DNA of 64,000 nucleotides from Jeotgalibacillus campisalis (lineage in GTDB: Bacteria > Bacillota > Bacilli > Bacillales > Jeotgalibacillaceae), in NCBI RefSeq assembly GCF_000829515.1, contig NZ_JXRR01000013.1, positions 81,981 through 145,980 of the forward strand. The letters run 5' to 3'. The notes beneath the pieces are model-generated. The model was not told the origin of the DNA, did not search any database, and was given only the letters and a program-made list of their open reading frames with translations. The position numbers and the translations under genes are program-made. Numbering within the stretch: the first letter of the stretch is position 1; each line of letters begins with the position of its first letter. Shown piece after piece: positions 45,400 through 54,566 of this stretch.

Positions 45400-46091
45400 C
45401 CGAAGATCACCCCTAACATCATCACGGCAATAATGGGACCAATTGATGCAAGACCAATTAAGCCAAACCCGTCACTCGAAGAAGAGGAATTGGATTTTAA
45501 CACCGACGCAACCCCAACGCCAAGCGCCAGAATAAACGGTACTGCCATGGGGCCTGTGGTTACACCACCGGCATCAAAGGATATCGGAATAAATGACTTG
45601 GGAACAAAAATCGCCAGTATGAAAACGACAGTGTAGCAGCCAGCAAGCAGATAGTGGATGGGAATTGAAAATACAGTCCGGGCCATCGCAAGACCTACAA
45701 AAAGAGACAGTCCAATCGCAACGGATAAAATCAGTATCCAAGAAGCAATCGCCCCTCCTGATACATCATCAATTTGTTCGGCAAGAACTCTTACGTCTGG
45801 TTCGGCGATCGTAACCGCAAAACCGAGCATAAGACCAACGCCTATAATCAGCCATGTCTTCTTTGTTTTAGGGAGCTTTTTACCGATCATTTCTCCTACA
45901 GGAAGCAGACCTGCATGGACACCAAGCAAGAACAGGAAAAATCCCAAACTCACAAAAATGACTCCTACTATAAACTGAAGAAAAAGATCCAGGGGCAGGC
46001 GGACCAATGTGACTTGAAGCAGCACGACTACGATCGTAATAGGAAAGATCGCAGCAGAGACTTCTTTAAACGTTCCTTTAACTTTATCCAT
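45396..46091 (-). CDS. DUF1538 membrane protein, first of a pair
   Basis: This 231-aa integral membrane protein is homologous to its downstream neighbour. It shows GVHAGLLPVGEMIG, VTIAEPDVRVLAEQID and SFDAGGVTTGPMAVPFI in the same order. GAGGTG lies ahead of its ATG. It leads the three-gene operon (DUF1538, DUF1538, tandem PII-like). The Asp in FD(A/S)GGV and the Glu-Pro pair inside predicted membrane regions could form a polar site; that is inference. Confidence 0.82.
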   Translation of the reverse strand: MDKVKGTFKEVSAAIFPITIVVVLLQVTLVRLPLDLFLQFIVGVIFVSLGFFLFLLGVHAGLLPVGEMIGKKLPKTKKTWLIIGVGLMLGFAVTIAEPDVRVLAEQIDDVSGGAIASWILILSVAIGLSLFVGLAMARTVFSIPIHYLLAGCYTVVFILAIFVPKSFIPISFDAGGVTTGPMAVPFILALGVGVASVLKSNSSSSSDGFGLIGLASIGPIIAVMMLGVIFG

Positions 46092-46460
46092 TATTTCACC
46101 TCAATGATACTGGTTTCTTCCAGTTTGAATTATTCAAAATGTATATGAAAATTCTTCTTTAGTAGAATCAGTAATCTTTTATTTGTTTTTTTACTATACC
46201 TTTGGGGCAAAGATTAAAACTTCATCAGGGAAAGTAAGAGAAAAGGAATGTAGTAAACTAGCGAAATTATGACAACCGAGTGAACAAGGCGATCGTTTCC
46301 CAGGAAATAAATCGGTTGGCAAAGCTGCTGAATAAGATTAATCAGTAAAATGATACAAATTCCATAAGTCTGGTTATTCCTTTTTCAAACAGGTATTATA
46401 GTAGTGTAGTTTAGTTTTTTGTTTTTAAAATACGAATAAGGCAAGAAAAGGTGACTAATA
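46092..46460. other. Divergent promoter region
   Basis: About 370 AT-rich bases between the DUF1538 operon and the STAS gene, which are transcribed away from each other. No consensus promoter, box or RNA element stands out clearly. Confidence 0.4.
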
Positions 46461-47480
46461 ATGGAACAAACTAATAAAATTAATGTAAGCGGTATACAGT
46501 TCGAATGGAATTTAGATAAGGGTCAATTTTTATTTGAAGGGGAAGATGCGATCCTTTTTTGGATATCTAGTGCGATGAAGACATTCTTTGATACAATTGA
46601 AGAAATTTCAGGAGAAGAAGCATCCAATCTTGTTTTTGAAGCGACCGGCTTTCGCCAGGGACTGGTTGTCGGTGATTATTTCAGTAATATGAAAGAAGTC
46701 AGTGTAGAGGAAGCAGCAACTTTAATTACAAACACTTATGCCTCAGCAGGATGGGGAAAAACATTGATACAAGATTTGAATTTTGAGACTCACACACTTA
46801 CCGCTCTTTTAAAAGATAGTTGGGAGCATAAAATTAACCAAACACAAGGAAAGACAATGGGAGGTAATTACCTGCCGGCTCATTATGCCGGCATTTTTAC
46901 CGCCATGTTTGGCACGAACATCTGGTATAAGGTGAACTGTTATCAGTTAGAAGGAAACGAGTACACTAAAGTTGAGTATTTTCCCTCTGACGTTACTGTA
47001 TCTGAAAATATTCACCTGCTTGCCAGAAAAAAAGAATCTCAGCAAATCATCCAGCTTGAAGCATTAGTCGAGGACAAAACAAGAGAGTTAAAGTCACTTG
47101 TAAAAGAGCTTTCCTCCCCGATTATTCCAGTACTGGATGAAGTGGTCGTGGTTCCGCTGCTGGGTACTTATGATGAAGAGCGCTCAGAAGAACTCGTCTT
47201 CAAAACGTTGACTAACCTGCCTTCTTATAAGGCAAGCTATTTAGTACTGGACCTTACAGGACTAAACAAAAATATCAGCGGACACACGGTAAGTTTAATT
47301 GAAAAAATTGGTTCTGCTGCTTCACTTATCGGAACAGATACGATACTGGTAGGCATTTCAGCAGAGTTAAGCATGGTTATTTCAGAATCCGAAATCAATT
47401 TATCAAAGTTTGACTGTTTCCAAACGCTTCAGCATGGCATTTATTATGCATTGAGCGCGTTAGGCAGAAGCATTATCTAA
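46461..47480 (+). CDS. STAS-domain protein (RsbR-like) with V4R-like sensor
   Basis: This 339-aa cytoplasmic protein has a C-terminal STAS domain (about 225-335: VVVVPLLGTYDEER, LVLDLTGL, DTILVGISAEL, TLQHGIYYALSALG), the pattern of stressosome RsbR proteins. The N-terminal 200 residues resemble a V4R/bacteriophytochrome-adjacent small-molecule domain rather than the usual globin fold. The Thr positions phosphorylated in B. subtilis RsbRA seem not conserved (Ser/Gly and Val by my alignment), so it may not be a normal stressosome part. It has a good ribosome binding site (AAAAGGTG). It stands alone, with a strong terminator. Confidence 0.75.
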   Translation: MEQTNKINVSGIQFEWNLDKGQFLFEGEDAILFWISSAMKTFFDTIEEISGEEASNLVFEATGFRQGLVVGDYFSNMKEVSVEEAATLITNTYASAGWGKTLIQDLNFETHTLTALLKDSWEHKINQTQGKTMGGNYLPAHYAGIFTAMFGTNIWYKVNCYQLEGNEYTKVEYFPSDVTVSENIHLLARKKESQQIIQLEALVEDKTRELKSLVKELSSPIIPVLDEVVVVPLLGTYDEERSEELVFKTLTNLPSYKASYLVLDLTGLNKNISGHTVSLIEKIGSAASLIGTDTILVGISAELSMVISESEINLSKFDCFQTLQHGIYYALSALGRSII

Positions 47481-47512
47481 ATTATCCAGGCTATATGCAA
47501 ATTCCTCCCTAA

Positions 47513-47545
47513 AACACCCGGACTGTCCAAGTCCGGGTGTTTTTC
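47513..47545 (+). terminator. Terminator after the STAS gene
   Basis: A 12-bp perfect stem (AACACCCGGACT with AGTCCGGGTGTT) closes a five-base loop; TTTC follows. Confidence 0.9.
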
Positions 47546-47577
47546 AATGAAATCTATATCTGAACAACCTTTAAAAA

Positions 47578-47591
47578 TGAAAGGGTTTTCA
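47578..47591 (+). promoter_or_regulatory. cre-like site (CcpA) before the fatty acid transporter gene
   Basis: TGAAAGGGTTTTCA matches 13 of 14 positions of the cre consensus TGWAANCGNTNWCA (one mismatch at the central C). It lies 48 bases before the start codon, at or near the expected promoter. This would put the transporter under glucose repression, sensible for a non-preferred carbon source. Confidence 0.5.
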
Positions 47592-47638
47592 TTATATATT
47601 GTCGAAAGGTGTAAGAGTGAAGAAAAGGAGGAGAAAAA

Positions 47639-48958
47639 ATGAAACGAATTATTCGGTTTTCCAATTCAATGATGGAACGATTTTTGCCAGACCCGTTTTT
47701 GTTCGTCATCATTTTGACGCTGGCAGTCTTTGGGTTTGGAATGGTCTTGACCGGTTCATCACCTCTTGAAATGGTCAGTTATTGGGGAGAGGGCTTTTGG
47801 GGACTCTTAGCCTTTTCAATGCAGATGGTTCTTGTACTGGTGACAGGATTCGTTTTAGCAAGCTCGCCTATTTTTAAAAAAGGGCTTGGCAGGCTTGCAG
47901 ATTTTGCGGGTTCACCTGGCAGTGCGATTATATGGGTAACGCTTGTATCACTTGCAGCAAGCTGGATCAACTGGGGATTTGGACTTGTCATCGGAGCATT
48001 GTTTGCCAAGGAGCTTGCAAAAAGAGTCGAAGGAGTAGATTACAGGCTTCTTATCGCAAGCGCTTACTCCGGTTTTATTATCTGGCATGCTGGTTTTTCC
48101 GGTTCGATTCCATTGTCAATAGCTACAGATGGCCATCCTTTTATGGATCAGATCGGCATTATTCCCACAAGCGAGACGATTTTTGCCACCTATAATGTAC
48201 TGATCATTCTTGTTCTTGTGGTCGTTTTACCGCTTTTGAACCTTTTGATGATGCCAAAAAAAGGTGAAACCGTCACAGTTAAGCCAGAGATGTTAAATGA
48301 GGAATCGATCGATGAAAGTGCTGCCACGAATAGCCTCACACCGGCAGAGAAATTGGAAACGAGTGCGGTATTGTCTTTAATTATTGGACTATTAGGGATC
48401 TCTTATTTATTTTATTATTTTGTTCAAAATGGTTTTGCCTTAACATTGGATATCGTGAATTTTTTATTCTTGTTTTTAGGTGTTCTTTTTCACGGCAATC
48501 CGAGAAATTATTTAATAGCGGTTCAAAATGCGGTAAAAGGTGCTGGAGGCATTATTATTCAGTTTCCTTTTTATGCAGGTATCATGGGAATGATGACCGC
48601 TTCAGGTTTGGCTGCTCTTATGTCTGAAGCCTTTGTCAGTATTTCAACAGAAACCACATTCCCGCTCTTTGCTTTTTTGAGTGCAGGAATTGTGAATTTT
48701 TTTGTACCATCAGGCGGAGGGCAATGGGCAGTACAGGCACCTATTATGCTGGATGCGGCACAAACACTTGGCTCAGATCCAGGTAAAGTTGCTATGGCTG
48801 TCGCATGGGGAGATGCCTGGACCAATATGATTCAGCCTTTCTGGGCACTTCCTGCTCTGGCAATAGCCGGTTTAAAAGCAAAAGACATCATGGGATTTTG
48901 TTTAATTGTGTTATTCGTCAGTGGCGTCATTATAGGAGCAGGCCTCCTTATTTTATAA
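47639..48958 (+). CDS. Short-chain fatty acid transporter (AtoE family)
   Basis: This 439-aa membrane protein of about 11-12 segments is of the AtoE/TIGR00366 family, which takes up short-chain fatty acids such as acetoacetate and butyrate. Family marks are FLPDPFLFVIILTLAVF, SLAASWINWGFGLVIGA, HAGFSGSIPLSIATDGH and FFVPSGGGQWAVQAPIM. It has an excellent ribosome binding site (AAGGAGG). No CoA-transferase gene lies beside it. A cre-like box lies in front. Confidence 0.9.
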   Translation: MKRIIRFSNSMMERFLPDPFLFVIILTLAVFGFGMVLTGSSPLEMVSYWGEGFWGLLAFSMQMVLVLVTGFVLASSPIFKKGLGRLADFAGSPGSAIIWVTLVSLAASWINWGFGLVIGALFAKELAKRVEGVDYRLLIASAYSGFIIWHAGFSGSIPLSIATDGHPFMDQIGIIPTSETIFATYNVLIILVLVVVLPLLNLLMMPKKGETVTVKPEMLNEESIDESAATNSLTPAEKLETSAVLSLIIGLLGISYLFYYFVQNGFALTLDIVNFLFLFLGVLFHGNPRNYLIAVQNAVKGAGGIIIQFPFYAGIMGMMTASGLAALMSEAFVSISTETTFPLFAFLSAGIVNFFVPSGGGQWAVQAPIMLDAAQTLGSDPGKVAMAVAWGDAWTNMIQPFWALPALAIAGLKAKDIMGFCLIVLFVSGVIIGAGLLIL

Positions 48959-48970
48959 AGCTGGTGTGAA

Positions 48971-49028
48971 AAGCTGCCATTGTATTCAAGAGAAATGGTA
49001 AAGAAAAAACATTTGACAGTGGCAGCTT
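48971..49028. repeat. Inverted repeat between the transporter and pncA
   Basis: AAGCTGCCATTGT can pair with ACAGTGGCAGCTT over 13 positions (one G-U) around a 32-base loop. No T-run follows, so it is either an imperfect terminator or an RNA stem in the intergenic region. Confidence 0.5.
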
Positions 49029-49088
49029 GTGTCTGCACTGATGTAAGCGTAAAATAAATAAAAATATCATCTAGCTGGAGGGAATGGG

Positions 49089-49637
49089 ATGAAGAGAGCA
49101 CTCATTAACATTGATTATACCAATGACTTTGTAGCTGAAAACGGGGCGTTAACGTGCGGCAGACCGGGTCAGGAGATTGAAGAGCAGATTACGGCATTGA
49201 CCAAAAAGTTTCAAGAGGAGGGGGATTTTGTCGTATTTGCTATTGATCTGCATGATCAAAACGATGAACACCACCCTGAAACGGCCCTCTTCCCACAGCA
49301 CAATATAAGGGGAACAGAAGGCAGGGCATTGTATGGTGCGCTTGGACCGCTGTATGATATGATTCAAGATAATGAAAATGTCCTATATTTGGACAAAACC
49401 AGGTACAGTGCTTTTGCAGGAACGAATCTCGAGCAGAAACTGAGAGAGCGCCAGATAGAAGAGGTGCATTTAGCGGGTGTTTGTACGGATATTTGCGTCC
49501 TCCATACCGCTGTGGATGCGTATAATAAAGGATTTAAAATTGTGGTTCATAAAGAAGCGGTCGCAAGCTTTAATCCGGCTGGGCATGAGTGGTCTTTACA
49601 GCACTTTGCTTCAACGCTCGGAGCGGCAGTTGTTTAG
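49089..49637 (+). CDS. pncA: Nicotinamidase
   Basis: This 182-aa isochorismatase-fold amidase hydrolyses nicotinamide to nicotinate. The catalytic triad is Asp9 (LINIDYTNDF), Lys103 (YLDKTRYSAF) and Cys136 (GVCTDICVLHTA). HPETALFPQHNIRGTEG has the His/Asp positions of the metal site. It has a strong ribosome binding site (GGAGGG). It opens a salvage operon with pncB (24 bases on) and nadE. Confidence 0.93.
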   Translation: MKRALINIDYTNDFVAENGALTCGRPGQEIEEQITALTKKFQEEGDFVVFAIDLHDQNDEHHPETALFPQHNIRGTEGRALYGALGPLYDMIQDNENVLYLDKTRYSAFAGTNLEQKLRERQIEEVHLAGVCTDICVLHTAVDAYNKGFKIVVHKEAVASFNPAGHEWSLQHFASTLGAAVV

Positions 49638-49661
49638 AACGTGACGAAGGAGCTAATCTAA

Positions 49662-51134
49662 ATGAGTAAGGGTTTTCAAGACGACAGTTTGATGTTACAT
49701 ACAGATTTATATCAAATTAATATGGCAGAAACCTATTGGGAGGATGGAATGCACGAGAAAAAAGCTGTATTTGAACTTTTTTTTCGTACTCTTCCATTCG
49801 GCAATGGCTATGCAATATTCGCAGGCCTTGAACGATGCCTGAATTATTTAACAGATTTTAAATTTACAGAAAGTGATCTTGACTACTTAGAGCATGAACT
49901 CGGCTATAAAACAGATTTTATCTCTTATTTAAGAGATATTCGATTTACTGGTACTGTCCGTTCTATGCGTGAAGGAGAGCTCGTTTTTGCTAACGAGCCG
50001 ATTATGAGGATAGAAGCGCCTATTATTGAAGCGCAGCTTGTAGAAACCGCTTTGCTGAACATCGTCAATTACCAGACGCTCATAGCCTCTAAAGCTTCCC
50101 GTATTAAGCAGGTGGTGAAAGAAGAAACGGTTATGGAGTTTGGAACCAGGCGTGCCCATGAAATGGATGCTGCAATCTGGGGAACCAGAGCTGCTTATAT
50201 CGGCGGATTTGATGCAACAAGCAATGTCCGTGCAGGTAAAATTTTTGGCCTTCCGGTTGCCGGAACACATTCTCATGCGATGGTACAGGCCTACCGGGAT
50301 GAATACACAGCTTTTAAAAAATACGCGAGACGCCATAAAGACTGCGTGTTTTTAGTGGATACTTATAACACATTAAAGTCCGGTGTTCCAATAGCTATTC
50401 AAGTAGCGAAGGAACTGGGGGATGAAATTAACTTTGTCGGCGTTCGTCTCGACAGCGGCGATATCGCTTATTTATCCAAGGAAACGAGAAGAATGCTGGA
50501 CGAAGCCGGGTTTGCCGATACCAAGATTATTGCTTCAAATGATTTAGATGAATACACCATCTTAAATTTAAAAGCACAAGGTGCAGTAGTGGACATCTGG
50601 GGCATCGGGACTAAATTGATTACCGCATATGATCAGCCGGCACTTGGCGGGGTGTATAAACTTGTATCCATTGAAAATGACCAAGGCGAAATGGTGGACA
50701 CGATCAAAATTTCCAGTAATGCTGAGAAAGTGACCACACCGGGAATTAAGCGGGTGTACCGCATTATAAATAAGCTAAATAATAAGTCCGAAGGGGATTA
50801 TATTACGTTAGAAGGGGAAAACCCCCAAGAAGAAGATCATTTAAAGATGTTTCATCCGGTTCATACATTCGTTACAAAATTCGTAACGAACTTCGAAGCA
50901 CGTGATTTGCATGAGGTTGTGTTTGAAAATGGAGAACAGTGCTACATAACCCCTCCAATTGAAGAAATTAAAGAATATGTTAAAACAAATCTTGAATTGC
51001 TTTGGGATGAGTACAAGCGATCGATGAACCCGGAGGAATACCCGGTTGATCTTAGCCAGCGATGCTGGGATAACAAAATGCGTAACATCCAGGAAGTCAA
51101 ACAATCTATTCGAAATGCGGCACCAAGATCGTAA
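49662..51134 (+). CDS. pncB: Nicotinate phosphoribosyltransferase
   Basis: This 490-aa enzyme makes nicotinate mononucleotide from nicotinate, PRPP and ATP, the second step of NAD salvage. Family blocks are DSLMLHTDLYQINMAETYW, FELFFRTLPFGNGYAIFAG, MEFGTRRAHEMDAA, FVGVRLDSGDIAYLSKE and VDIWGIGTKLITAYD. The length is right for the long bacterial form. The ribosome binding site is GAAGGAG. It lies between pncA and nadE in one transcription unit. Confidence 0.95.
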   Translation: MSKGFQDDSLMLHTDLYQINMAETYWEDGMHEKKAVFELFFRTLPFGNGYAIFAGLERCLNYLTDFKFTESDLDYLEHELGYKTDFISYLRDIRFTGTVRSMREGELVFANEPIMRIEAPIIEAQLVETALLNIVNYQTLIASKASRIKQVVKEETVMEFGTRRAHEMDAAIWGTRAAYIGGFDATSNVRAGKIFGLPVAGTHSHAMVQAYRDEYTAFKKYARRHKDCVFLVDTYNTLKSGVPIAIQVAKELGDEINFVGVRLDSGDIAYLSKETRRMLDEAGFADTKIIASNDLDEYTILNLKAQGAVVDIWGIGTKLITAYDQPALGGVYKLVSIENDQGEMVDTIKISSNAEKVTTPGIKRVYRIINKLNNKSEGDYITLEGENPQEEDHLKMFHPVHTFVTKFVTNFEARDLHEVVFENGEQCYITPPIEEIKEYVKTNLELLWDEYKRSMNPEEYPVDLSQRCWDNKMRNIQEVKQSIRNAAPRS

Positions 51135-51169
51135 GACTTCTAACAAAAAATACGTTGAGGTGATAGGAA

Positions 51170-51997
51170 ATGGCATCATTACAGCAGAAAATAGTTGAAG
51201 AAATGAATGTTCAACAAGAAATTAATCCACAGGAAGAGATCCGTAAAAGTATTGACTTTTTGAAAGAATATGTAAAGAAGCATTCTTTTTTAAAAGGGTT
51301 CGTTCTTGGGATCTCTGGCGGACAGGATTCTACTTTAGCAGGCAAACTTGCTCAAATGGCAGTGAATGAATTAAATGATGAAGTAGGAGAAAAAACGTAT
51401 TCGTTCACAGCAGTCCGTTTGCCATATGGTACGCAGGAAGATGAGCAGGACTGTCAAGATGCTCTTTCTTTTATTGAGGCAAAGGATGTAGTAGTAGTGG
51501 ATATTAAACCTGCAGTCGATGCAAGTGACGCTTCATTGGAAAAAGCGGGTATTGAAATTTCCGATTTTATAAAAGGAAATGAAAAGGCCCGTGAGCGAAT
51601 GAAAGTGCAGTATTCTATCGCAGCAGTCCGCCAGGCTGTCGTGCTTGGAACCGACCATCCTGCTGAGGCTATAACCGGCTTTTATACGAAGTTTGGAGAC
51701 GGGGGCGCTGACGTACTGCCTTTGTTCCGCTTAAATAAACGTCAAGGCAAGCAGCTGTTAAAAGAACTGGGCTGTCCTGAACATCTCTATATGAAGCAGC
51801 CAACTGCCGATCTCGAGAGTGACCGGCCAATGCTAACCGATGAAGAAGCACTCGGTGTGACGTATGATGAAATCGATGACTACCTGGAAAACAGAACGGT
51901 AAGTGAAGAGGCCAGAAAAACAATCGAGAAGCATTATATAACGACTCAGCATAAACGACATCTTCCTGTTACGATTTTCGATGACTTTTGGAAATAG
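51170..51997 (+). CDS. nadE: Ammonia-dependent NAD+ synthetase
   Basis: This 275-aa ATP-pyrophosphatase amidates nicotinate adenine dinucleotide with ammonia to NAD+. The PP-loop is [31 protein letters not shown] and [20 protein letters not shown] are further family blocks. The short form lacks the glutaminase domain, as in B. subtilis. It has a good ribosome binding site (GAGGTG). It ends the salvage operon; nadD, the step in between, is not in the window. Confidence 0.96.
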   Translation: MASLQQKIVEEMNVQQEINPQEEIRKSIDFLKEYVKKHSFLKGFVLGISGGQDSTLAGKLAQMAVNELNDEVGEKTYSFTAVRLPYGTQEDEQDCQDALSFIEAKDVVVVDIKPAVDASDASLEKAGIEISDFIKGNEKARERMKVQYSIAAVRQAVVLGTDHPAEAITGFYTKFGDGGADVLPLFRLNKRQGKQLLKELGCPEHLYMKQPTADLESDRPMLTDEEALGVTYDEIDDYLENRTVSEEARKTIEKHYITTQHKRHLPVTIFDDFWK

Positions 51998-52090
51998 ATT
52001 TCAGAAGGATGGATTAAATTTTGGAGGTATAGGCAATGATTGGGATATCCCCTTTTTGTTGTTCATACCTTCCCTGTGAACACAAAAATA

Positions 52091-52137
52091 GCCTGATTGA
52101 AGGGGGAATTTCTCCTATTCAATCAGGCGTTTTTTTT
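52091..52137 (+). terminator. Terminator of the NAD salvage operon
   Basis: GCCTGATTGAA pairs with TTCAATCAGGC around a 16-base loop and is followed by GTTTTTTTT. Confidence 0.92.
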
Positions 52138-52398
52138 GAATTAGGATAGGTAAGCTTACTATTGGCAGCAGGTCGTTAGCTGACTGTGAAATAATTTATA
52201 AGCATGCAGCTAATTCAACACACAGGATTGTACAAAATCGTGATGATCGGTTGCCCGAAGTCTTTGAATTTCATATAAATTGTAAGTCGGACGTGTTTCT
52301 TATATTCTAAAAATAGCGTATATTGAAAGTATTCACAGAATAAACAATTGATTTAATAGATTAGATATTTTTGAAAGAACCTGTCGGGAGGGAATAGA

Positions 52399-53343
52399 AT
52401 GTATCATCCGAAACTTGAAACGATATTACAAAATATTGAACATGTCATGATAGGGAAAAGAAATGTGGCCGAGCTGAGTGTAGTGGCACTTCTGGCCCAG
52501 GGGCATATATTGCTTGAAGATGTGCCTGGTGTGGGGAAGACCATGATGGTTCGTGCACTGGCAAAGTCAGTAGGTGCTAACTTTACACGGATTCAATTTA
52601 CACCCGATTTGCTGCCATCTGATGTGATTGGGGTGTCTATTTATAATCCGAAAGAAATGCAATTTCAATTTCGCGGCGGACCTATTATGGGCAATATCAT
52701 TCTTGCAGATGAAATCAACCGTACTTCTCCTAAAACGCAGTCTGCTTTGCTAGAAGGAATGGAGGAAGGAAGCGTCACTGTAGATGGAGTGACACGCGTC
52801 CTTGATAAACCATTTTTTGTAATGGCTACACAAAATCCCATTGAATATGAAGGTACATATCCTCTTCCTGAAGCTCAATTGGACCGGTTTTTATTGAAAA
52901 TGAAGATGGGCTATCCAACTGCAGAAGAAGAGATGGAAGTGCTGAACCGCCTCCAATATGCTCCGCCAATTGATCAGCTTCAGCCTGTAATTTCACTTGA
53001 AGAACTAAAGCAGCTGCAAAGGGAAGTAAGAGAAATTGTCGTAGATGAAACAATTAAGAGCTATATAGTTGAACTTGCCGGAAAAACACGTTCCCATGCA
53101 AATGTTTATCTCGGAGCATCCCCACGAGGCTCGATCGCACTGATGAAAGCATGTCAGGCGTATGCAATGCTTCATGGGCGTGATTATGTAGTCCCTGATG
53201 ATGTACAATTCTTAGCTCCATTTATCTTTTCCCATCGAATCATTTTAAAGTCAGAAGCGAAATATGAAGGAATTCAGCCGGAGGATGTTATTGAACGAAT
53301 TGTTGCTCGAACACGGGTGCCGGTGCAAAGGCTTGTGAAATAA
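52399..53343 (+). CDS. MoxR-family AAA ATPase (YeaC-like)
   Basis: This 314-aa AAA+ ATPase of the MoxR group acts as a chaperone that prepares partner proteins with von Willebrand or DUF58 domains. Walker A is LEDVPGVGKTMMV, Walker B is IILADEINRTSPKTQ, with sensor 1 in FVMATQNPIEYEGTYPLPEA. It has a good ribosome binding site (GGGAGGG). It leads a three-gene operon; its stop overlaps the DUF58 start by one base. The same order is known as yeaC-yeaD-yebA in B. subtilis. Confidence 0.93.
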   Translation: MYHPKLETILQNIEHVMIGKRNVAELSVVALLAQGHILLEDVPGVGKTMMVRALAKSVGANFTRIQFTPDLLPSDVIGVSIYNPKEMQFQFRGGPIMGNIILADEINRTSPKTQSALLEGMEEGSVTVDGVTRVLDKPFFVMATQNPIEYEGTYPLPEAQLDRFLLKMKMGYPTAEEEMEVLNRLQYAPPIDQLQPVISLEELKQLQREVREIVVDETIKSYIVELAGKTRSHANVYLGASPRGSIALMKACQAYAMLHGRDYVVPDDVQFLAPFIFSHRIILKSEAKYEGIQPEDVIERIVARTRVPVQRLVK

Positions 53344-54566
53344 TGATGAAAAGATCTTGGAACGCTTTGCAGGAAATTAGTAAAGTACTCCTCCTTTTTT
53401 TACTTCTGGCAGGGACATTTTCATATGCCATGTTTCAAGGAGGATTTGTCAGCTGGTTTTTATTTTACAGCTTTTTGCCCTTTTCCTTGTATTCCTTCCT
53501 GGTCATGCTATACCCGCTGAGGGATTTTGAGGTTACAAGAAGCATTCAATCAAAGGAATTAAAAGCAGGTTCTCACGCTGCTGTAACCATACAGCTGACC
53601 AGAAAATTCCCCATCCCTCTTTTCTATTTGGTTGTAGAAGATCAGGTCTCCACCGGTATTTTCTCTACAGCTGAAATTACACAGGTGAAAAAACTGATCT
53701 ACCCCGGTTTTAAACGATCGATCCAACTTCAATATGAATTTGAAAATCTGCCGCGTGGAGAACATCACTTTACGAGTACTGAGTTAAAAACAGGTGATTT
53801 TTTAGGAATCTTCCAAAAGTCACGAAGAATCGACGCTTCGGATAGTATTTTAGTCTATCCATCGTATACGCAGATGACCTATCAGCCCATTCACGTTCAA
53901 TATGATCAGGGCGTTGCTTCAACGGATGTGAAAATTCAACGCGATACGACGATGGCGACCGGTTTGCGAGAGTACCAGCCAGGTGACCGCGTTTCATGGA
54001 TTCATTGGAAGTCTTTCGCCCGCACAAATGATTTAATGACAAAAGAGTTTGAGGAAAGAAAATCCCATGATGTATGTTTTATTTTGGATCGTACACCGAC
54101 CGCTCTGTTTGAGGATCTGGTTTCCTTCACCGCTTCTTTAAGCAGGGCCGTATTAAAAAAAGGCGCGCAGGCTGGATATATATCAACCGGCAGCGGAATT
54201 CAGCGCATTCCCGTCAAAAACGGCGATCATCATCAGCGTCAGATCGACTATCAGCTTGCCAAGGTCCAGGCGGATAGTGATCAGCCTTTTGATGAAGCAA
54301 TAAAAAAAGAGATTAGCAGGATGTCTCAATCTGTCGTCTTATTAGTCGTTACCTCTGTTTTGACCCGTGAACTTATACAGCAGCTTCACGACTATGCGAG
54401 AAATAACAGCGCTGTCGCTGTATTTCTGATCAAAGATGCAAATAATAAATCGAAAAACAGTGATGAACAGCAAGTAAAAGCATTGGCTTCTTCGAAAGGG
54501 ATTATGGTCAGGGATTGTTTTGCCGGACATTTTGCAAATGTTTTCTCGGAGGTGAAGCAGGCATGA
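53343..54566 (+). CDS. DUF58 membrane-linked protein (YeaD-like)
   Basis: This 407-aa protein has two N-terminal membrane segments (LLLFLLLAGTFSYAMF and FVSWFLFYSFLPFSLYSFLV) and a cytoplasmic DUF58 domain. Its signature reads GLREYQPGDRVSWIHWKSFARTN, which is the usual xYxxGDxxRxIxWKxxAR motif. It is the expected partner of the MoxR ATPase. It overlaps both neighbours (one base and four bases), so the three proteins should be made together. The exact cellular role is not established. Confidence 0.9.
   Translation: MMKRSWNALQEISKVLLLFLLLAGTFSYAMFQGGFVSWFLFYSFLPFSLYSFLVMLYPLRDFEVTRSIQSKELKAGSHAAVTIQLTRKFPIPLFYLVVEDQVSTGIFSTAEITQVKKLIYPGFKRSIQLQYEFENLPRGEHHFTSTELKTGDFLGIFQKSRRIDASDSILVYPSYTQMTYQPIHVQYDQGVASTDVKIQRDTTMATGLREYQPGDRVSWIHWKSFARTNDLMTKEFEERKSHDVCFILDRTPTALFEDLVSFTASLSRAVLKKGAQAGYISTGSGIQRIPVKNGDHHQRQIDYQLAKVQADSDQPFDEAIKKEISRMSQSVVLLVVTSVLTRELIQQLHDYARNNSAVAVFLIKDANNKSKNSDEQQVKALASSKGIMVRDCFAGHFANVFSEVKQA

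Noticed and set aside
49929..50336. 135-aa minus-strand frame inside pncB
   Set aside because: Antisense to conserved pncB sequence; composition is not protein-like.
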